Assembly (NCBI GenBank): GCA_003693705.1
Contig: RBZT01000810.1
Coordinates: forward strand, 1-25,108
Length of the DNA: 25,108 bases
DNA from: Polymyxa betae
Taxonomy: Eukaryota > Endomyxa > Phytomyxea > Plasmodiophorida > Plasmodiophoridae
Reading direction: 5' to 3'
The position numbers and the translations under genes are program-made. The notes under the pieces were generated by a model. It was given only the letters and a program-made list of their open reading frames with translations. It made no database searches and was not told where the DNA came from. Positions 1 through 9,403 of the stretch are shown here, piece after piece (position 1 is the first letter of the stretch; every line of letters starts with the position of its first letter).

Positions 1-276
1 TAAAAAGGCGAGCAGCCCCCTTTCCAAAGGCTGCGCCGACCCTTCCATTGGTACAGCAGGACAGCCACCACGGGAGCCAATAATCGCGTCATTTGCGGCC
101 TCTGACGAGGTTTCCTGCACTGGTGTGGAGCCACTGTAGGAGCGCAGCCCTGGCAAAGCGATGACGGCGACTCTCCACTCTGACTCAGTCAGAGCCAAGG
201 CCCAAGAAGGGTTTGAGGCTTTGAGCCTTTGACTAACTCCTCCCAGCTGCCTTCTCTTGGTCGTTGACCATCCCAT
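1..276 (-). CDS. Open frame running off the left edge, unknown product
   Basis: Reading the minus strand from an ATG at 274-276, the frame stays open for 92 codons up to the window edge, so any stop lies outside. The translation starts MGWSTTKRRQLGG and continues as a mixed sequence with no motif I recognise. The stretch is more GC-rich than the AT-rich DNA just to its right, as the known exons here tend to be. There is no homology support. It could be a 5' exon of a larger gene or a chance open frame. I infer coding only weakly, from openness and base composition. Confidence 0.3.
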   Translation of the reverse strand, partial: MGWSTTKRRQLGGVSQRLKASNPSWALALTESEWRVAVIALPGLRSYSGSTPVQETSSEAANDAIIGSRGGCPAVPMEGSAQPLERGLLAFL

Positions 277-385
277 GTGCTCATTCTATATTTGATTTCC
301 TCCTGGTCTATCAATCCCGTCATCATTTTAGGTCGGCCCTTAACCTCGTATGTCTTTATCTTTTAGTAACAGCTGCATATAGACC

Positions 386-1517
386 ATGCTGAAAGCTTTG
401 TTATTTATCGCTTGTTTGAAGATCGTATGCTCGGCTCAAGATAATTCAACCGATCCAGCTCCAGTACGACCCACACATTGTCATACTGCTTAATGTTTTA
501 ATTCCATGTTTTCAGTGCTCCTCGGAATACTACAGTCTGTTGGGGAAATGTGGTGGTGCTGAGCATGCCTATCTACGTTGCCCGCAGGGCTATTATTGCA
601 GCCAATGGGGATAGTAAGTCGTGAAAATGTTTTCCAAAGGTTTTCGTATTTTGCATTTCTACACAAACTTTTATGTATAGGTGAAAACATTGTTGTGCTT
701 GTAAGAGTTTCAAGATCTTAGAGAATTTCAGAAATAGTTCAAAACCTTTACTGATTGTCTTTGTCGCAATTATCTTATTATTGAAGACCCGCTGTGATTC
801 TGTACTAATAATTCATGAACAGCTGTGGTAATGCCCCCGCATATATTGAGAAAGCTATATGCCCTCCAGAGAAACGTGATGATCCCGAACAAATCACGGT
901 TGGTTTGGCCCATTGCTGCTCTCAAACATTCCATAACTGTGTTTCATAGCGTGAATTCTCCCCTGACGATTTGGTTATACAGCCCCACACGAAACTTGTC
1001 ACCATCAGCTAACAATTGGTTAGGTCCAGGATTACATACCCCAGGATGATACCGAAGGAGTAAGCAAACCCTAAACCCTATCCCGCACAGCACTGACAAT
1101 TTCGATAGGAGGAATTGGACAAAATCGACACCGAATCCCGCAAGAAAAACGTGAGAGCGAACCCTAAAACCCTAACCCCAAAATTCATCCGCTGTCTAGT
1201 GCCAAGTCGAGAAGTTCCATAAGTGGGGCAAGTGCGGCACGGTCGGCCACGGCAACTTCCGCTGCCGATACGGCGAATGGTGCAACAGCTGGGGATAGTA
1301 TGTACTCCGGGATCCATTTCTGTCGATGAAACCCTAAACCCTGCCCTTAGTTGCAGCAAATTTGCCGGTGCCGCGAAAAACGCTGTCTGCCCGAAGGAGA
1401 GCCGCCCCAACCCTGAGACTATTGCTGTAAGTTCAAAATTCCTTACACTGTATGTATCGTAGCTAATGCGTGGTCCAGTACGAACTCAGCCCTGACGATG
1501 ACGTAATGATTTTGTAA
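386..1517 (+). CDS. Secreted protein with two tandem chitin-binding-like cysteine modules
   Basis: Eight exons: 386-463, 516-613, 823-898, 1024-1059, 1109-1150, 1200-1297, 1351-1426, 1479-1517, giving about 180 residues. The N-terminus (MLKALLFIACLKIVCSAQ) is a clear signal peptide. Residues 27-72 and 111-156 are two copies of a module with identical cysteine spacing, C-x10-C-x9-C-x5-C-x5-C-x11-C, containing QWGYCG in copy 1 and SWGYC in copy 2. This resembles the hevein/CBM18 chitin-binding fold (CG...C...CCS..GYCG), but the first cysteine of the usual CC pair is Tyr or Trp and an extra upstream cysteine is present. The two copies share exon structure exactly (98 nt then 76 nt, same phases), so they arose by internal duplication. 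An acidic/basic linker (exons 4-5) separates them. Introns 4-6 carry telomere-like motifs. A likely role is chitin or cell-wall binding outside the cell, inferred from the fold only. All junctions are GT-AG and in phase. Confidence 0.8.
1066..1081 (+). repeat. Telomere-like motif in intron 4 of the chitin-binding-like gene
   Basis: Two adjacent CCCTAAA-type units lie inside the 49-nt intron 1060-1108. They account for about a third of the intron and sit between the donor GTAAGC and the acceptor GATAG. Confidence 0.85.
1160..1179 (+). repeat. Telomere-like motif in intron 5 of the chitin-binding-like gene
   Basis: CCCTAAAA followed by CCCTAA and CCCC lies inside the 49-nt intron 1151-1199. 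Mixed 7- and 8-base units are present, as expected from imprecise telomerase-type synthesis or decay of a longer tract. Confidence 0.85.
1329..1342 (+). repeat. Telomere-like motif in intron 6 of the chitin-binding-like gene
   Basis: AAACCCTAAACCCT lies inside the 53-nt intron 1298-1350, just upstream of the CCTTAG acceptor. This is the third successive intron of the gene to carry the motif. Confidence 0.85.
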
Positions 1518-1599
1518 TGTGCGATTGTTATACTGAATGTGTTTCGCTTTAGCCTGCATTCTATACAGTTCCCCCCGTTTCAACCAATCGGTCCGCTTG

Positions 1600-1611
1600 A
1601 AACCCTAAACC
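1600..1611 (+). repeat. Short telomere-like motif downstream of the chitin-binding-like gene
   Basis: AAACCCTAAACC lies about 80 bases after the stop codon at 1517. A further degenerate copy (AAAACCCTGACCCT) lies near 1956-1970. No exon can be assigned around either. Confidence 0.7.
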
Positions 1612-2941
1612 TTTGTCATCTGTCCAATCATGTTGAATAAAATACCGTTTCGAAAGCACTTAAAATTGTAATCACGTAGCTTTTCGAAAAACAAAAATCA
1701 CGAAAGAGAGATTATGCATTTTGTGTTGAAGATGTTAAGATCTGTAATGCCCAGTTTGGAGCTCTATAACCGCTGCTTTCCTCGTGAGAGGGTTTCGAAC
1801 AGAGCCTGCCTGGCCGGCGAGCTCACAAAGCGGCTTCCAGCAGGGTTTGTCGATGACAGCTTTCTTCTCTCTACATGCCTGTAAATCTTACAGCATACTG
1901 TAGAACGTCCTCTAACCCTCAGCATTATCTAGAGATTGATTCTGTAACGCCACCCAAAACCCTGACCCTATTCAAGCGAGCAAATTGGCACAACCAGGAT
2001 AGAAAATCAAATATGAGACAGCATATACCTCATTGCGTTATTTTTAGAGTCATTTGGATGACAGCTCTCTGCTCTTGATCTATGCCCAGAATAAACTGCA
2101 AAATCGAGACTGAGCATTAGGAGAAAAAGGGTTTGAATTTCAGAGACATCTATCAAGATTCCAACCAATCACCGATTGCGTTTCCGATTACGTTGAGAAT
2201 TTTCATGGTTTCTGTATTCCAGAGCGACACGATGTCATCCAGGTGGCATTTTAACAAGATTGAATGCGACCTTTCTTGACCAGCAGAGGAAAGTTTCTGT
2301 AAAAGGCCTTGATTTTCTGATGACTTCTTGACCAACTAATTGGAATGTTGATGCTCAATGTTGACACTTTCCGCGCCTGAATATTATCAAAGGTTTAATT
2401 AAAACTTATGCTAACAGGATTCTGTCATCACAGCGCTGAGTAGAGGCTGGCCAGTCGAGAGTTTGAAGACAATCATCGCGCCAGCTTTATCAACAGTCGA
2501 TGATTTACGTAAAGTTCGGGGCATAAAAGGTTGTTGTTTTTTTGAATTGTGCTCGTGATCGTGATCGCTGGCAATACAGTTGCTTTCGAAGGCGTGATTC
2601 GCAGGGCCGTGATATCCCGCTGCCTGATCCGTTGAATCAGCCTCAGCACTGCTTTAAAGCTCGGTAACAGTGCTGGAAATTGCATCCGACCAATGTGCAA
2701 CATCACGACACTTGATTCATAAGAAAGATGGGCAGACTTAACACGCCCAAGGTACATACAGAAAATGCACTACGCAGCCCCGACTCCATCAGGAGGTGTT
2801 GGTCCAAGAGGTCGCCAGACTCGACAGAATCGGTAGAGTTCACGCCTATCAAATGTGATTGAAACTATTCTTAACGATATTTTCAGCGAATTTTACAAAA
2901 AAGTTTATGGATAATGTTACATTTCTAAAGTTACACTCATC

Positions 2942-2963
2942 GAGGTGATATTTATATCACCTC
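2942..2963. repeat. Perfect 9-bp inverted repeat
   Basis: GAGGTGATA and its exact reverse complement TATCACCTC flank a 4-base spacer. It lies in intergenic DNA about 290 bases upstream of paralog A. It could be a regulatory site, a small foldback or chance. No terminator-like T-tract follows. Confidence 0.5.
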
Positions 2964-3249
2964 AACGGAGAGCGACCAGGGCCGTAGTCAGTCAGTTGCC
3001 AATATGTCAAGTAGCCTCACCAGTAGTCCGCTGTGTGCGGATGTGGTACTCTCATGGCGAGCGACAGTGGCAAGGGATGAGTCGTCCTCGACCACATTCG
3101 TTTTTCAGAGGGTTCTCGCAACCTTGACTGTCACTTGTCACCAGTCACGCGTTTGCAAAAACCCGCGGGTGCGGCTGGCTGCGCTCCGGATGCGGAATTG
3201 AGGACGAAAACACGTTGTCTCTTCATTTCGGGATTCGTGTCGCTACGTC

Positions 3250-4489
3250 ATGCTGTCGCCATCGTTCATGCTCAGCTTGGCAATTGTATGTCTGGCGACT
3301 GTCTCGTTGGCAGTCGGCCCTATTAAGGTCTCCAGTGAGTGCTCTTGGTTAATACATTCGTTTTGCAGAATCTGATTTGTATATCAAGTCCATCCGTCTT
3401 TCCGATGCCATCCTACCATGAAATTCGTCCCGAAAGATTTCAAGGACCTACGCAAGACGATCACTCCCGAACAGCCACTTTTGCTTTTGATTAACAGTGC
3501 TGAAGCTCCCAACAATCTTGATGACTATGATGCATTTTCCTCTGATTCGGAGAAAGCGCTGAACGACCTCTTTATTGATCGAACTAAACTTAAACAGAAA
3601 GAGGTAAGAAGTTGAATCTCCCAATTTCTGAGCATTTTGAATGATTGATCTTTCGCGATTTCAGAACGCAGAGCAGCAGATCATGGAACTGAGAAAGCTG
3701 CTGGAGGCGACTAAATGGCAGAATTTCCTCAATACTCTGAGTGGTGTGAAATATTTGGTCAGCCCACATACAGAGTCTATTCAGACAGCTCTGCGTACAA
3801 TGCCTCAAGTTGAATTCACTATCGATGAAGGCCTTCTAGAACGTCGCTTGCCAACTGATCCCGTTCTCTCAGCGTACGTAGGGGGGTTGCCTTAATAGTT
3901 CCCGTTTGAAATTCCTGACACAGCGATGACGAAAATATCGAATCTGTCCAGAACTTGTTTAAAGAACGTTCCCAAATCTATGAAATGTAAGTTCGAATGA
4001 TCTCATGAGTGTTTTTTGTAGCTGATAATGATCCCTCAGGAAAATTTACGGCTCAGAAAAAAACGATGATCAAATTGGATTCTTCAGGTACGTAATGATT
4101 ACTGAAGTAAACCTCATCATGATGTAACATTACATCGCAGCGACCAAGATTTAAAAAACGAACTCGGAAGGATGGAAACCGAACAAGAATTTGATGGACG
4201 TATTGAGAACTGGCTTAATATGTTGCGTCCAACGGATGTCGAGACGAACTCTGAACAGCAGCTGAATGAGACCAATGCTGACGAAGAGCAGCTCGAAGAA
4301 GATCAGGAGACAGAGCCATGTATCCCACAAGTATACGTTGTGTTCGCCAACTCTGGCTTCATCAACAGTATCATCAAGCGTTTCCGTTTGAAAGAGTTCG
4401 AGCACCAGAATTACCAGGCTAACTTCTGTGAAATGATCCCCATAGTCTTGGATTTCTTCGCAGGCTCACTTCCAGGTAATTCCAGCTGA
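3250..4489 (+). CDS. Secreted histidine-phosphatase-like protein, paralog A (predicted inactive)
   Basis: Six exons as in paralogs B and C: 3250-3334, 3389-3603, 3665-3873, 3924-3986, 4040-4087, 4141-4489, about 322 residues. The first 22 residues (MLSPSFMLSLAIVCLATVSLA) form a signal peptide. The RHG block of the superfamily reads LLLINSAEA, so both the Arg (Asn64) and the His (Ser65) are gone. The SPLxRAxxTA block reads SPHTESIQTA, with Glu137 for the phosphate-binding Arg. The second-histidine strand reads VYVVFANSGF, with Asn277 for His. A Glu-rich insert (residues about 240-266) replaces the basic segment of B and C. Exon 2 is problematic: the acceptor at 3367-3368 would include a conserved segment (SDLYIKS, compare TDIFQKS and TDVFSRS) but leaves the exon one base short, shifting frame. 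The acceptor at 3387-3388 keeps the frame and skips that segment. The role is unknown and presumably non-catalytic. This is the most divergent of the three. Confidence 0.7.
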
Positions 4490-4760
4490 TAACCATAGTC
4501 CACCTTGGTACGAATAAACTCACCTATTGAGATCAAATAGAGAGAGCTGAAACTGAAAATCGCCTATATCTGACTACTAGAAGTTTTGACGACAAACACT
4601 TCAACGAGAGAATCGGTGCAATTGCAAATGAACATGAGCTGTAAAGCGGCTTTCAAAATATCGATGATATGCTTTCAAACTTATCGATCCATCTGACCAA
4701 GCTTTCATTCAATGCGCTTTACTCCAAACACCAGCAGGTTTGATTTTTGGCATAAAAAAG

Positions 4761-5870
4761 ATGCGCGCGGATCTTGTTCTGCGAGATTGTTCTGCAACAG
4801 TGCAACCATCGAGTACAGACATGGCAGGGCCCGGTTCTGACGTTGACGCGTCTGGCAGTCGCCTTCTGCAGCTCCCCGACAATGTCGTCATGGTTCTGCT
4901 CTCCTTACTCACAGACATCCTGGATCGAGGCTCGCTGCGCTCGACTTGCCGTCGAGGCCTACAGATGTTCCCATCGACAGGAACGAGTTTGGATCTGAGT
5001 GGCCGCCCCAATGTTATCGCCGTATTAAAGCGATGCCCAGTGGGCGTGACCACCCAGATTACTCATCTTCGACTTCAATTCTGTGCTGCCACCGTTAAGG
5101 ATGGGGCCGCGCTCGTCTCTCCTCTTTCTCGCTTCACTTCGCTTATTGGCATCGATGTCGGCGGCTGCTATGATCTTCGCCCCAATTATCTTCTGCAAGG
5201 TCTGCAAGAGCGTAACCTCCAGTCTGGTAGTTTCTACTGGTGTCCGCACCTCAATGATGAGTTCATTGGTGGGCTCGTGACCTCGTCTCGGTCTCTGCGT
5301 TATCTCAACCTCAGCGGCGCTAAGCACCTCACAAACTATGCCGTCTGCCAAATCGCAAAACTTCATCATCTTCGCCATTTGGACTGTACAAAGCTCGTCA
5401 ATCTCTCGGACAGTGCCCTGGTAGCTTTATCACAATCACGTTCTGCTCATGTCTTAGAAACACTTAATTTTTACGCCTCTCCAAACTTCACAAATCTGGG
5501 CTTGCGAATGCTGGTGAAAGGTTGCCGAAATTTACGCCACATCGATATCTGCGGCTCGCTGCATATCACCGATGAAGGAATCGAACACTTGGCGAAAGGC
5601 AGTAAGCGCTTAGAAAGGCTCAATCTTACCTGGTGTACGCTACTGACGGACAGGTCATTGGCATCACTGGCTCGCTATTGCCCAAAGCTAGCGCGGCTGG
5701 AAATACGTGGCGTGAAGGCAATCAGTGATGATGGGATGAAAACGCTGTCGCGAAACGGTCGGAATTGGATTCGGGAGCTGGACGTTATTGGCTGTGTGGG
5801 CGTCACTGACTGGACTAGAAGCAATCTGAGACAACTGTTCCCGCTGCTGCCTTCTCTTACGAAATGCTGA
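4761..5870 (+). CDS. F-box and leucine-rich-repeat protein (FBXL-like)
   Basis: A single exon of 369 codons from the first ATG in the frame at 4761; the frame is open slightly further upstream without an ATG. Residues about 36-72 look like an F-box (LPDNVVMVLLSLL, then a Leu/Arg/Cys segment STCRR). From about residue 95 to the end there are tandem leucine-rich repeats of the cysteine-containing type, with units such as LRYLNLSGAKHLTNYAV, LRHIDICGSLHITDEGI and LERLNLTWCTLLTDRSL. This is the organisation of FBXL substrate receptors, in which the F-box binds Skp1 in an SCF ubiquitin ligase and the LRR solenoid holds the substrate. The substrate cannot be read from sequence. It has no intron, unlike most neighbours. 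It begins about 270 bases after paralog A on the same strand and is oriented toward the RING gene. Confidence 0.8.
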   Translation: MRADLVLRDCSATVQPSSTDMAGPGSDVDASGSRLLQLPDNVVMVLLSLLTDILDRGSLRSTCRRGLQMFPSTGTSLDLSGRPNVIAVLKRCPVGVTTQITHLRLQFCAATVKDGAALVSPLSRFTSLIGIDVGGCYDLRPNYLLQGLQERNLQSGSFYWCPHLNDEFIGGLVTSSRSLRYLNLSGAKHLTNYAVCQIAKLHHLRHLDCTKLVNLSDSALVALSQSRSAHVLETLNFYASPNFTNLGLRMLVKGCRNLRHIDICGSLHITDEGIEHLAKGSKRLERLNLTWCTLLTDRSLASLARYCPKLARLEIRGVKAISDDGMKTLSRNGRNWIRELDVIGCVGVTDWTRSNLRQLFPLLPSLTKC

Positions 5871-6152
5871 AACCTATTCAGAATATGCCTGTATTTATGA
5901 CAATCCTTATAGTATTGACGCACTTGCAAATACAATTCGTGTGACCTTGTGAAACATTCGGTGTCATCGTGCAAGTTTCCCAGACGGCATGCATTTCCGA
6001 TGTAGACATTGGTGCGTTAGCCGACCGAATCAAAGGCGTCGATTTACTGAATACTCTAGTCATAATGATGGCCTCACCAAAATTCTGCAAAAGATACTTT
6101 CAAGGCATCAATATACGTAGGATGATAGCGGGCTGTTTCTATCGACCAGCTT

Positions 6153-6980
6153 TCAAAAGAAGCCTGGTCGGGGGCGACGACTGATCCAGAACCCTTGACA
6201 TGATGGGCAAGTTGGCAACTGATAACGCGCCTTGCATTCGGTGACCCATTCTCGCATACAGGCCTCATGATATAACTGTCCACAAGCGATATCACCATGA
6301 AGGCAATGACAGTAAACCGTCCCGTTCCCTGCTTCGCCCAGAAAATCAGCGCAAATTGCACAGAAATCGTCGCCACGTCGGGGTTCGGTCTTGCGTCCAA
6401 TCAGCACCACGACTTCATTCGCTAGATGCTCCAGATCATTCCTGGTTAGATTATCGCATATCACCGCGCCGTCATAGCTGTCCAGAAAGCGTTGTGTATC
6501 GATACCCCAGTCGACCGAAAATGGCGAAAGGTAACCGTCTTGATCCCAATGAGAGAACAGGTCTCGCACAACATGAGAAACTCGGCGTTTGACCAATTGA
6601 TCTATAAGGTAGGATATCTGGATCTGGACGCGCTGCTTGACGTCGCTGTCGTAGAATGAGACTGCACGAGTCACACGAAGCAGGTCGTCAATGGAGCGGC
6701 GCCAGTATGGCTGAGATGGCTGTGTTGCGAGAAGATGCTCTGCCCGGCTTTTCATAAGAATGCAGAAAAAATCCATCTTTGTACAGAAGACGTCAAATCG
6801 CTTAGATGCCCATGGAATCAGAAGACGGCCTGCACAGGTCTGCATTTGGTTAAGGCGATTTTTGGCTTCATGAAGGCGACGTTCATCAAGATGGTTGCGA
6901 CGAAGAACAGGTATCAGTTCACGAAAGTCGTCCCTTAGTAACAGCTGCTCGATCTCACTTCTTTCAACGAAGGTGGGCAT
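6153..6980 (-). CDS. RING-type zinc-finger protein, probable E3 ubiquitin ligase
   Basis: A single exon of 275 residues from ATG at 6978-6980. Residues 1-200 are mostly helical-looking and Leu/Arg-rich, with no family I can name. The C-terminal 70 residues hold a RING-like finger: C207-x2-C210, C224-H225-C226-x-H228, C233-x-Q235-x2-H238-x2-C241, then C258-x2-C261 (CPSC). In a canonical RING-H2 the C-x-[HC]-x2-H-x2-C segment has His or Cys where Gln235 stands, so the fourth ligand is either missing or supplied by the nearby C224/C226/H228 group. Transfer of ubiquitin from an E2 is the expected role. It lies next to, and converges on, the F-box gene, but no functional link is implied by that alone. 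The Trp after the C6 ligand region (MREW) supports the RING assignment. Confidence 0.75.
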   Translation of the reverse strand: MPTFVERSEIEQLLLRDDFRELIPVLRRNHLDERRLHEAKNRLNQMQTCAGRLLIPWASKRFDVFCTKMDFFCILMKSRAEHLLATQPSQPYWRRSIDDLLRVTRAVSFYDSDVKQRVQIQISYLIDQLVKRRVSHVVRDLFSHWDQDGYLSPFSVDWGIDTQRFLDSYDGAVICDNLTRNDLEHLANEVVVLIGRKTEPRRGDDFCAICADFLGEAGNGTVYCHCLHGDIACGQLYHEACMREWVTECKARYQLPTCPSCQGFWISRRPRPGFF

Positions 6981-7591
6981 GAAAATTAAGGTAAATCGAG
7001 AAATGGCCGATAATGGCCGTCATGACAGAATCTCATTACGAAAACACTTACACTGTGACGGGTCGTTGTGGTGACGGTCTCACGGTCATACTGGCCATCC
7101 ATCATCGCCGAAGTACGAATTTGTACTACAAAACAAACGTCTAGACATCAAACAGCGCCTGCCGTCATCATAACTTATTCATGCCAGGATAGATACAAAG
7201 CGTCGATATATTTTATATTGAAAGTAAAGGACTATAATCCCCTACTATCATCTATTCTTTCGATGTGAACCGATTGGTCTATTGCAGACGATTCTGATTT
7301 TTCATCATCGTCAGCGTGAAAGTTGTTTGCAGCCTGTCAGAAAGAGCTTACAACAATCTATTCATAGTTGGAAATACATTTCGTAGTTACATGGGAGTGA
7401 TTGGTGTAAGAGAAACTCTGCTCCCAGAGACGGCGGAGAACATTTGAGAAGCACTGCTTATTCTGAAAAGCACCATTAAAGGTATGCCTCAAATTAGAAA
7501 TATAAAACTTTCAGAAGATTGCAGCATAGCAGAAGTATTGTTAATAAACCGCAATGATAGAAGAACAAGCACAGAAAAAGCGAAGGCAAGC
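6981..7591. other. Intergenic stretch between the kinase 3' end and the RING gene start
   Basis: AT-rich DNA with no open frame above about 66 codons and no domain-like translation. It should contain the kinase 3' UTR and the RING-gene promoter, since both genes are on the minus strand. No repeat stands out. Confidence 0.55.
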
Positions 7592-9403
7592 TTAACCAGC
7601 AGCGTCAGATACCGCAAAAGCGAAGATCATAACCAGAAATGACATGACCGTGCCAATCATACTCGTCCATACCTGCTTTGCATGAATAGATGTAATATTC
7701 GGATACATGAATTGATGTAATTCACGCTGATCAGGAATAGAGCCTTGCGTCACCCAATCATGCTTGACAATTTCATCTAGCCGAATCCTTTTACAGGGAT
7801 CTTGCGAGAACATTGCCATCAGCAAATCCCGAGCGGTTGGAGAAATTTTACTTGGATAATTTCCTATTAATGTACTCAATTACAAAGAGGAAAAACGCAG
7901 CTTAACTGGGGAATAGAAGACGTTGTTACAGGAAAACAAGTAAACACCAACTCAAATTACGAAAAAATTTCCATACCGGCTTGCAACTGAACAAAGTGCT
8001 CGCATCGCCTCATTAACGGATGTATATGCCGATCGACTGGGCGCCGAAATGGTGGTCGGCCTGAGCAGGATATTTAGTGCATCATAACTTGGGCAAAGCA
8101 CACATGTTCGAACCGGTTAGCATGATGAATAAAATAACCGCCGCAGACCAGATATCAGCAGGCTCGCCCATGTAACTTGAGTCATAATCACCGATTAGGG
8201 TTTCAGGAGCAGCATATAGAATCTGTCCACCGGAGAGGGGCTTTGGTAATAGAATGGCTCGGCCTTCGGCGCCAGCATGCGAATCATTTGCTAAAGCAGC
8301 CAGACCAAAATCGATCATCTACGGAGGCTTTTAGAGCTTCGAGGAAGTATCAAACTAATAGAAGAAACCTTTAGCTGCAGATTGTGGTTGATCACCAAGT
8401 TCTCCAGGCGTAAATCTCTAACAAAGCAGTCATTCAAAAGTTTGATTGAGCACAGTGAAAGCTTAGTGTTATAAAAATTTAAGCCAGATCAGGCGTAAAG
8501 AAATTTAAAAGTAATGTCTGGATGAGACGAAATACCTATGCGCGACACCATTGTTATGGCAGTGACCGAGAGCATTGCATAGCTGGATGAAATAGAATCT
8601 AGCGATAGGTTCGGGTAGAGAGCCTGCTTCTTTCACGACTGCAAACAGCTCTCCACCTATTGCTGGTTCTAAGACCAGCAATGTTACAGGCCGGATCTCT
8701 TCGATCGAGTGGTCGCATCTATCATGAGGACCTAATTACGTTTAGAGATTCAATTGTATTTCGTCTAAAAACCCAAGCAAGTTTAATTTACAATGACAAA
8801 AGCATGATCAACATTTACGACCAAGCATGCTTCAAGTATACAAAACTTAAACAAAATTGCTAACAGAAACAAGAAACATAAGCCAGAAAATCGTTTGAGA
8901 TATGTTAACAGCAAATGCACTGACTGCAAGATCGGCATTGGCCGAAGCGTTCCCCTGCTTTATATTCAGTACAAGCACATGATCGGCACCAGGTCGCTCG
9001 AAGCGGCACCTCGCTAACAACCTCCAGCAACTCGGCGATATTCTGATGCCCCTTTAGTCTTTGTAAAATCGCAACCTAGAGATAAAATTACGATTGCACA
9101 CAGCGACATGAAATTTACGACTTCATTCGGTAACCGACAAGCTTTTCCTTCATCTTCAGCAACAATTTTTACAGCAACGATATCACCCGACTCGAGATTC
9201 TGACCGAGGCGAACTTCGCCGAACGCGCCAACGCCCAGAACATGCCCTAGCGCATATCCACCGACATGCTTTTGTAAAGCTAAGCTGAGGGCATCATCCA
9301 TGACGGGCGACGTCGCCACTTCAACCAAGCTGGAGCGCGAAATGGCCGATAAAGCGGCAGTTGACGACCCAGGGCAGGCTGTCACACCACCGTCTTCCGA
9401 CAT
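7592..9403 (-). CDS. Ser/Thr protein kinase with C-terminal transmembrane tail
   Basis: Seven exons on the minus strand: 9403-9119, 9075-8973, 8731-8536, 8417-8369, 8318-8104, 8060-7977, 7874-7592, about 404 residues. The catalytic domain starts near residue 48: glycine loop GVGAFGEV (57-64), Lys79 in AVKIV, alphaC Glu94, HRDLRLEN (194-201), DFG (214-216), APE (248-250), DIW, and the DPCKRI segment near the end. All core catalytic residues are present, so it should be active. The best overall resemblance is to the CAMK/Snf1-like group. Arg198 replaces the usual Lys of HRDLKxEN. Between beta4 and beta5 there is an insertion with four cysteines (C125-x2-C128-x-C130-x4-C135), though this depends on the exon 2/3 junction, the least certain one. 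The last 25 residues contain a hydrophobic run (TSMIGTVMSFLVMIFAFAV) followed by SDAAG, which predicts a tail-anchored membrane kinase. No signal peptide is seen. Confidence 0.8.

Larger units (their letters stand above)
1518..3249. other. Gene-poor stretch, no supported gene
   Basis: Only short open frames are present. The longest is 94 codons on the minus strand at 2473-2757, with no recognisable domain, signal peptide or splice-linked partner. Two degenerate telomere-like motifs and one perfect inverted repeat (2942-2963) fall here. A GC-richer patch at about 2960-3200 has overlapping open frames in more than one phase and no convincing translation. Confidence 0.6.

Noticed and set aside
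1060-1350. True chromosome end or telomere
   Set aside because: The motifs are at most two or three units, occur at several internal sites in both orientations, and are flanked by coding exons.
2473-2757. 94-codon minus-strand open frame
   Set aside because: No motif, no signal peptide and no partner exons; consistent with chance.
8417-8536. Pseudokinase interpretation because of HRDLR instead of HRDLK
   Set aside because: Lys79, Glu94, the HRD Asp196, Asn201 and the DFG Asp214 are all present, and Arg at this position is tolerated in active kinases.
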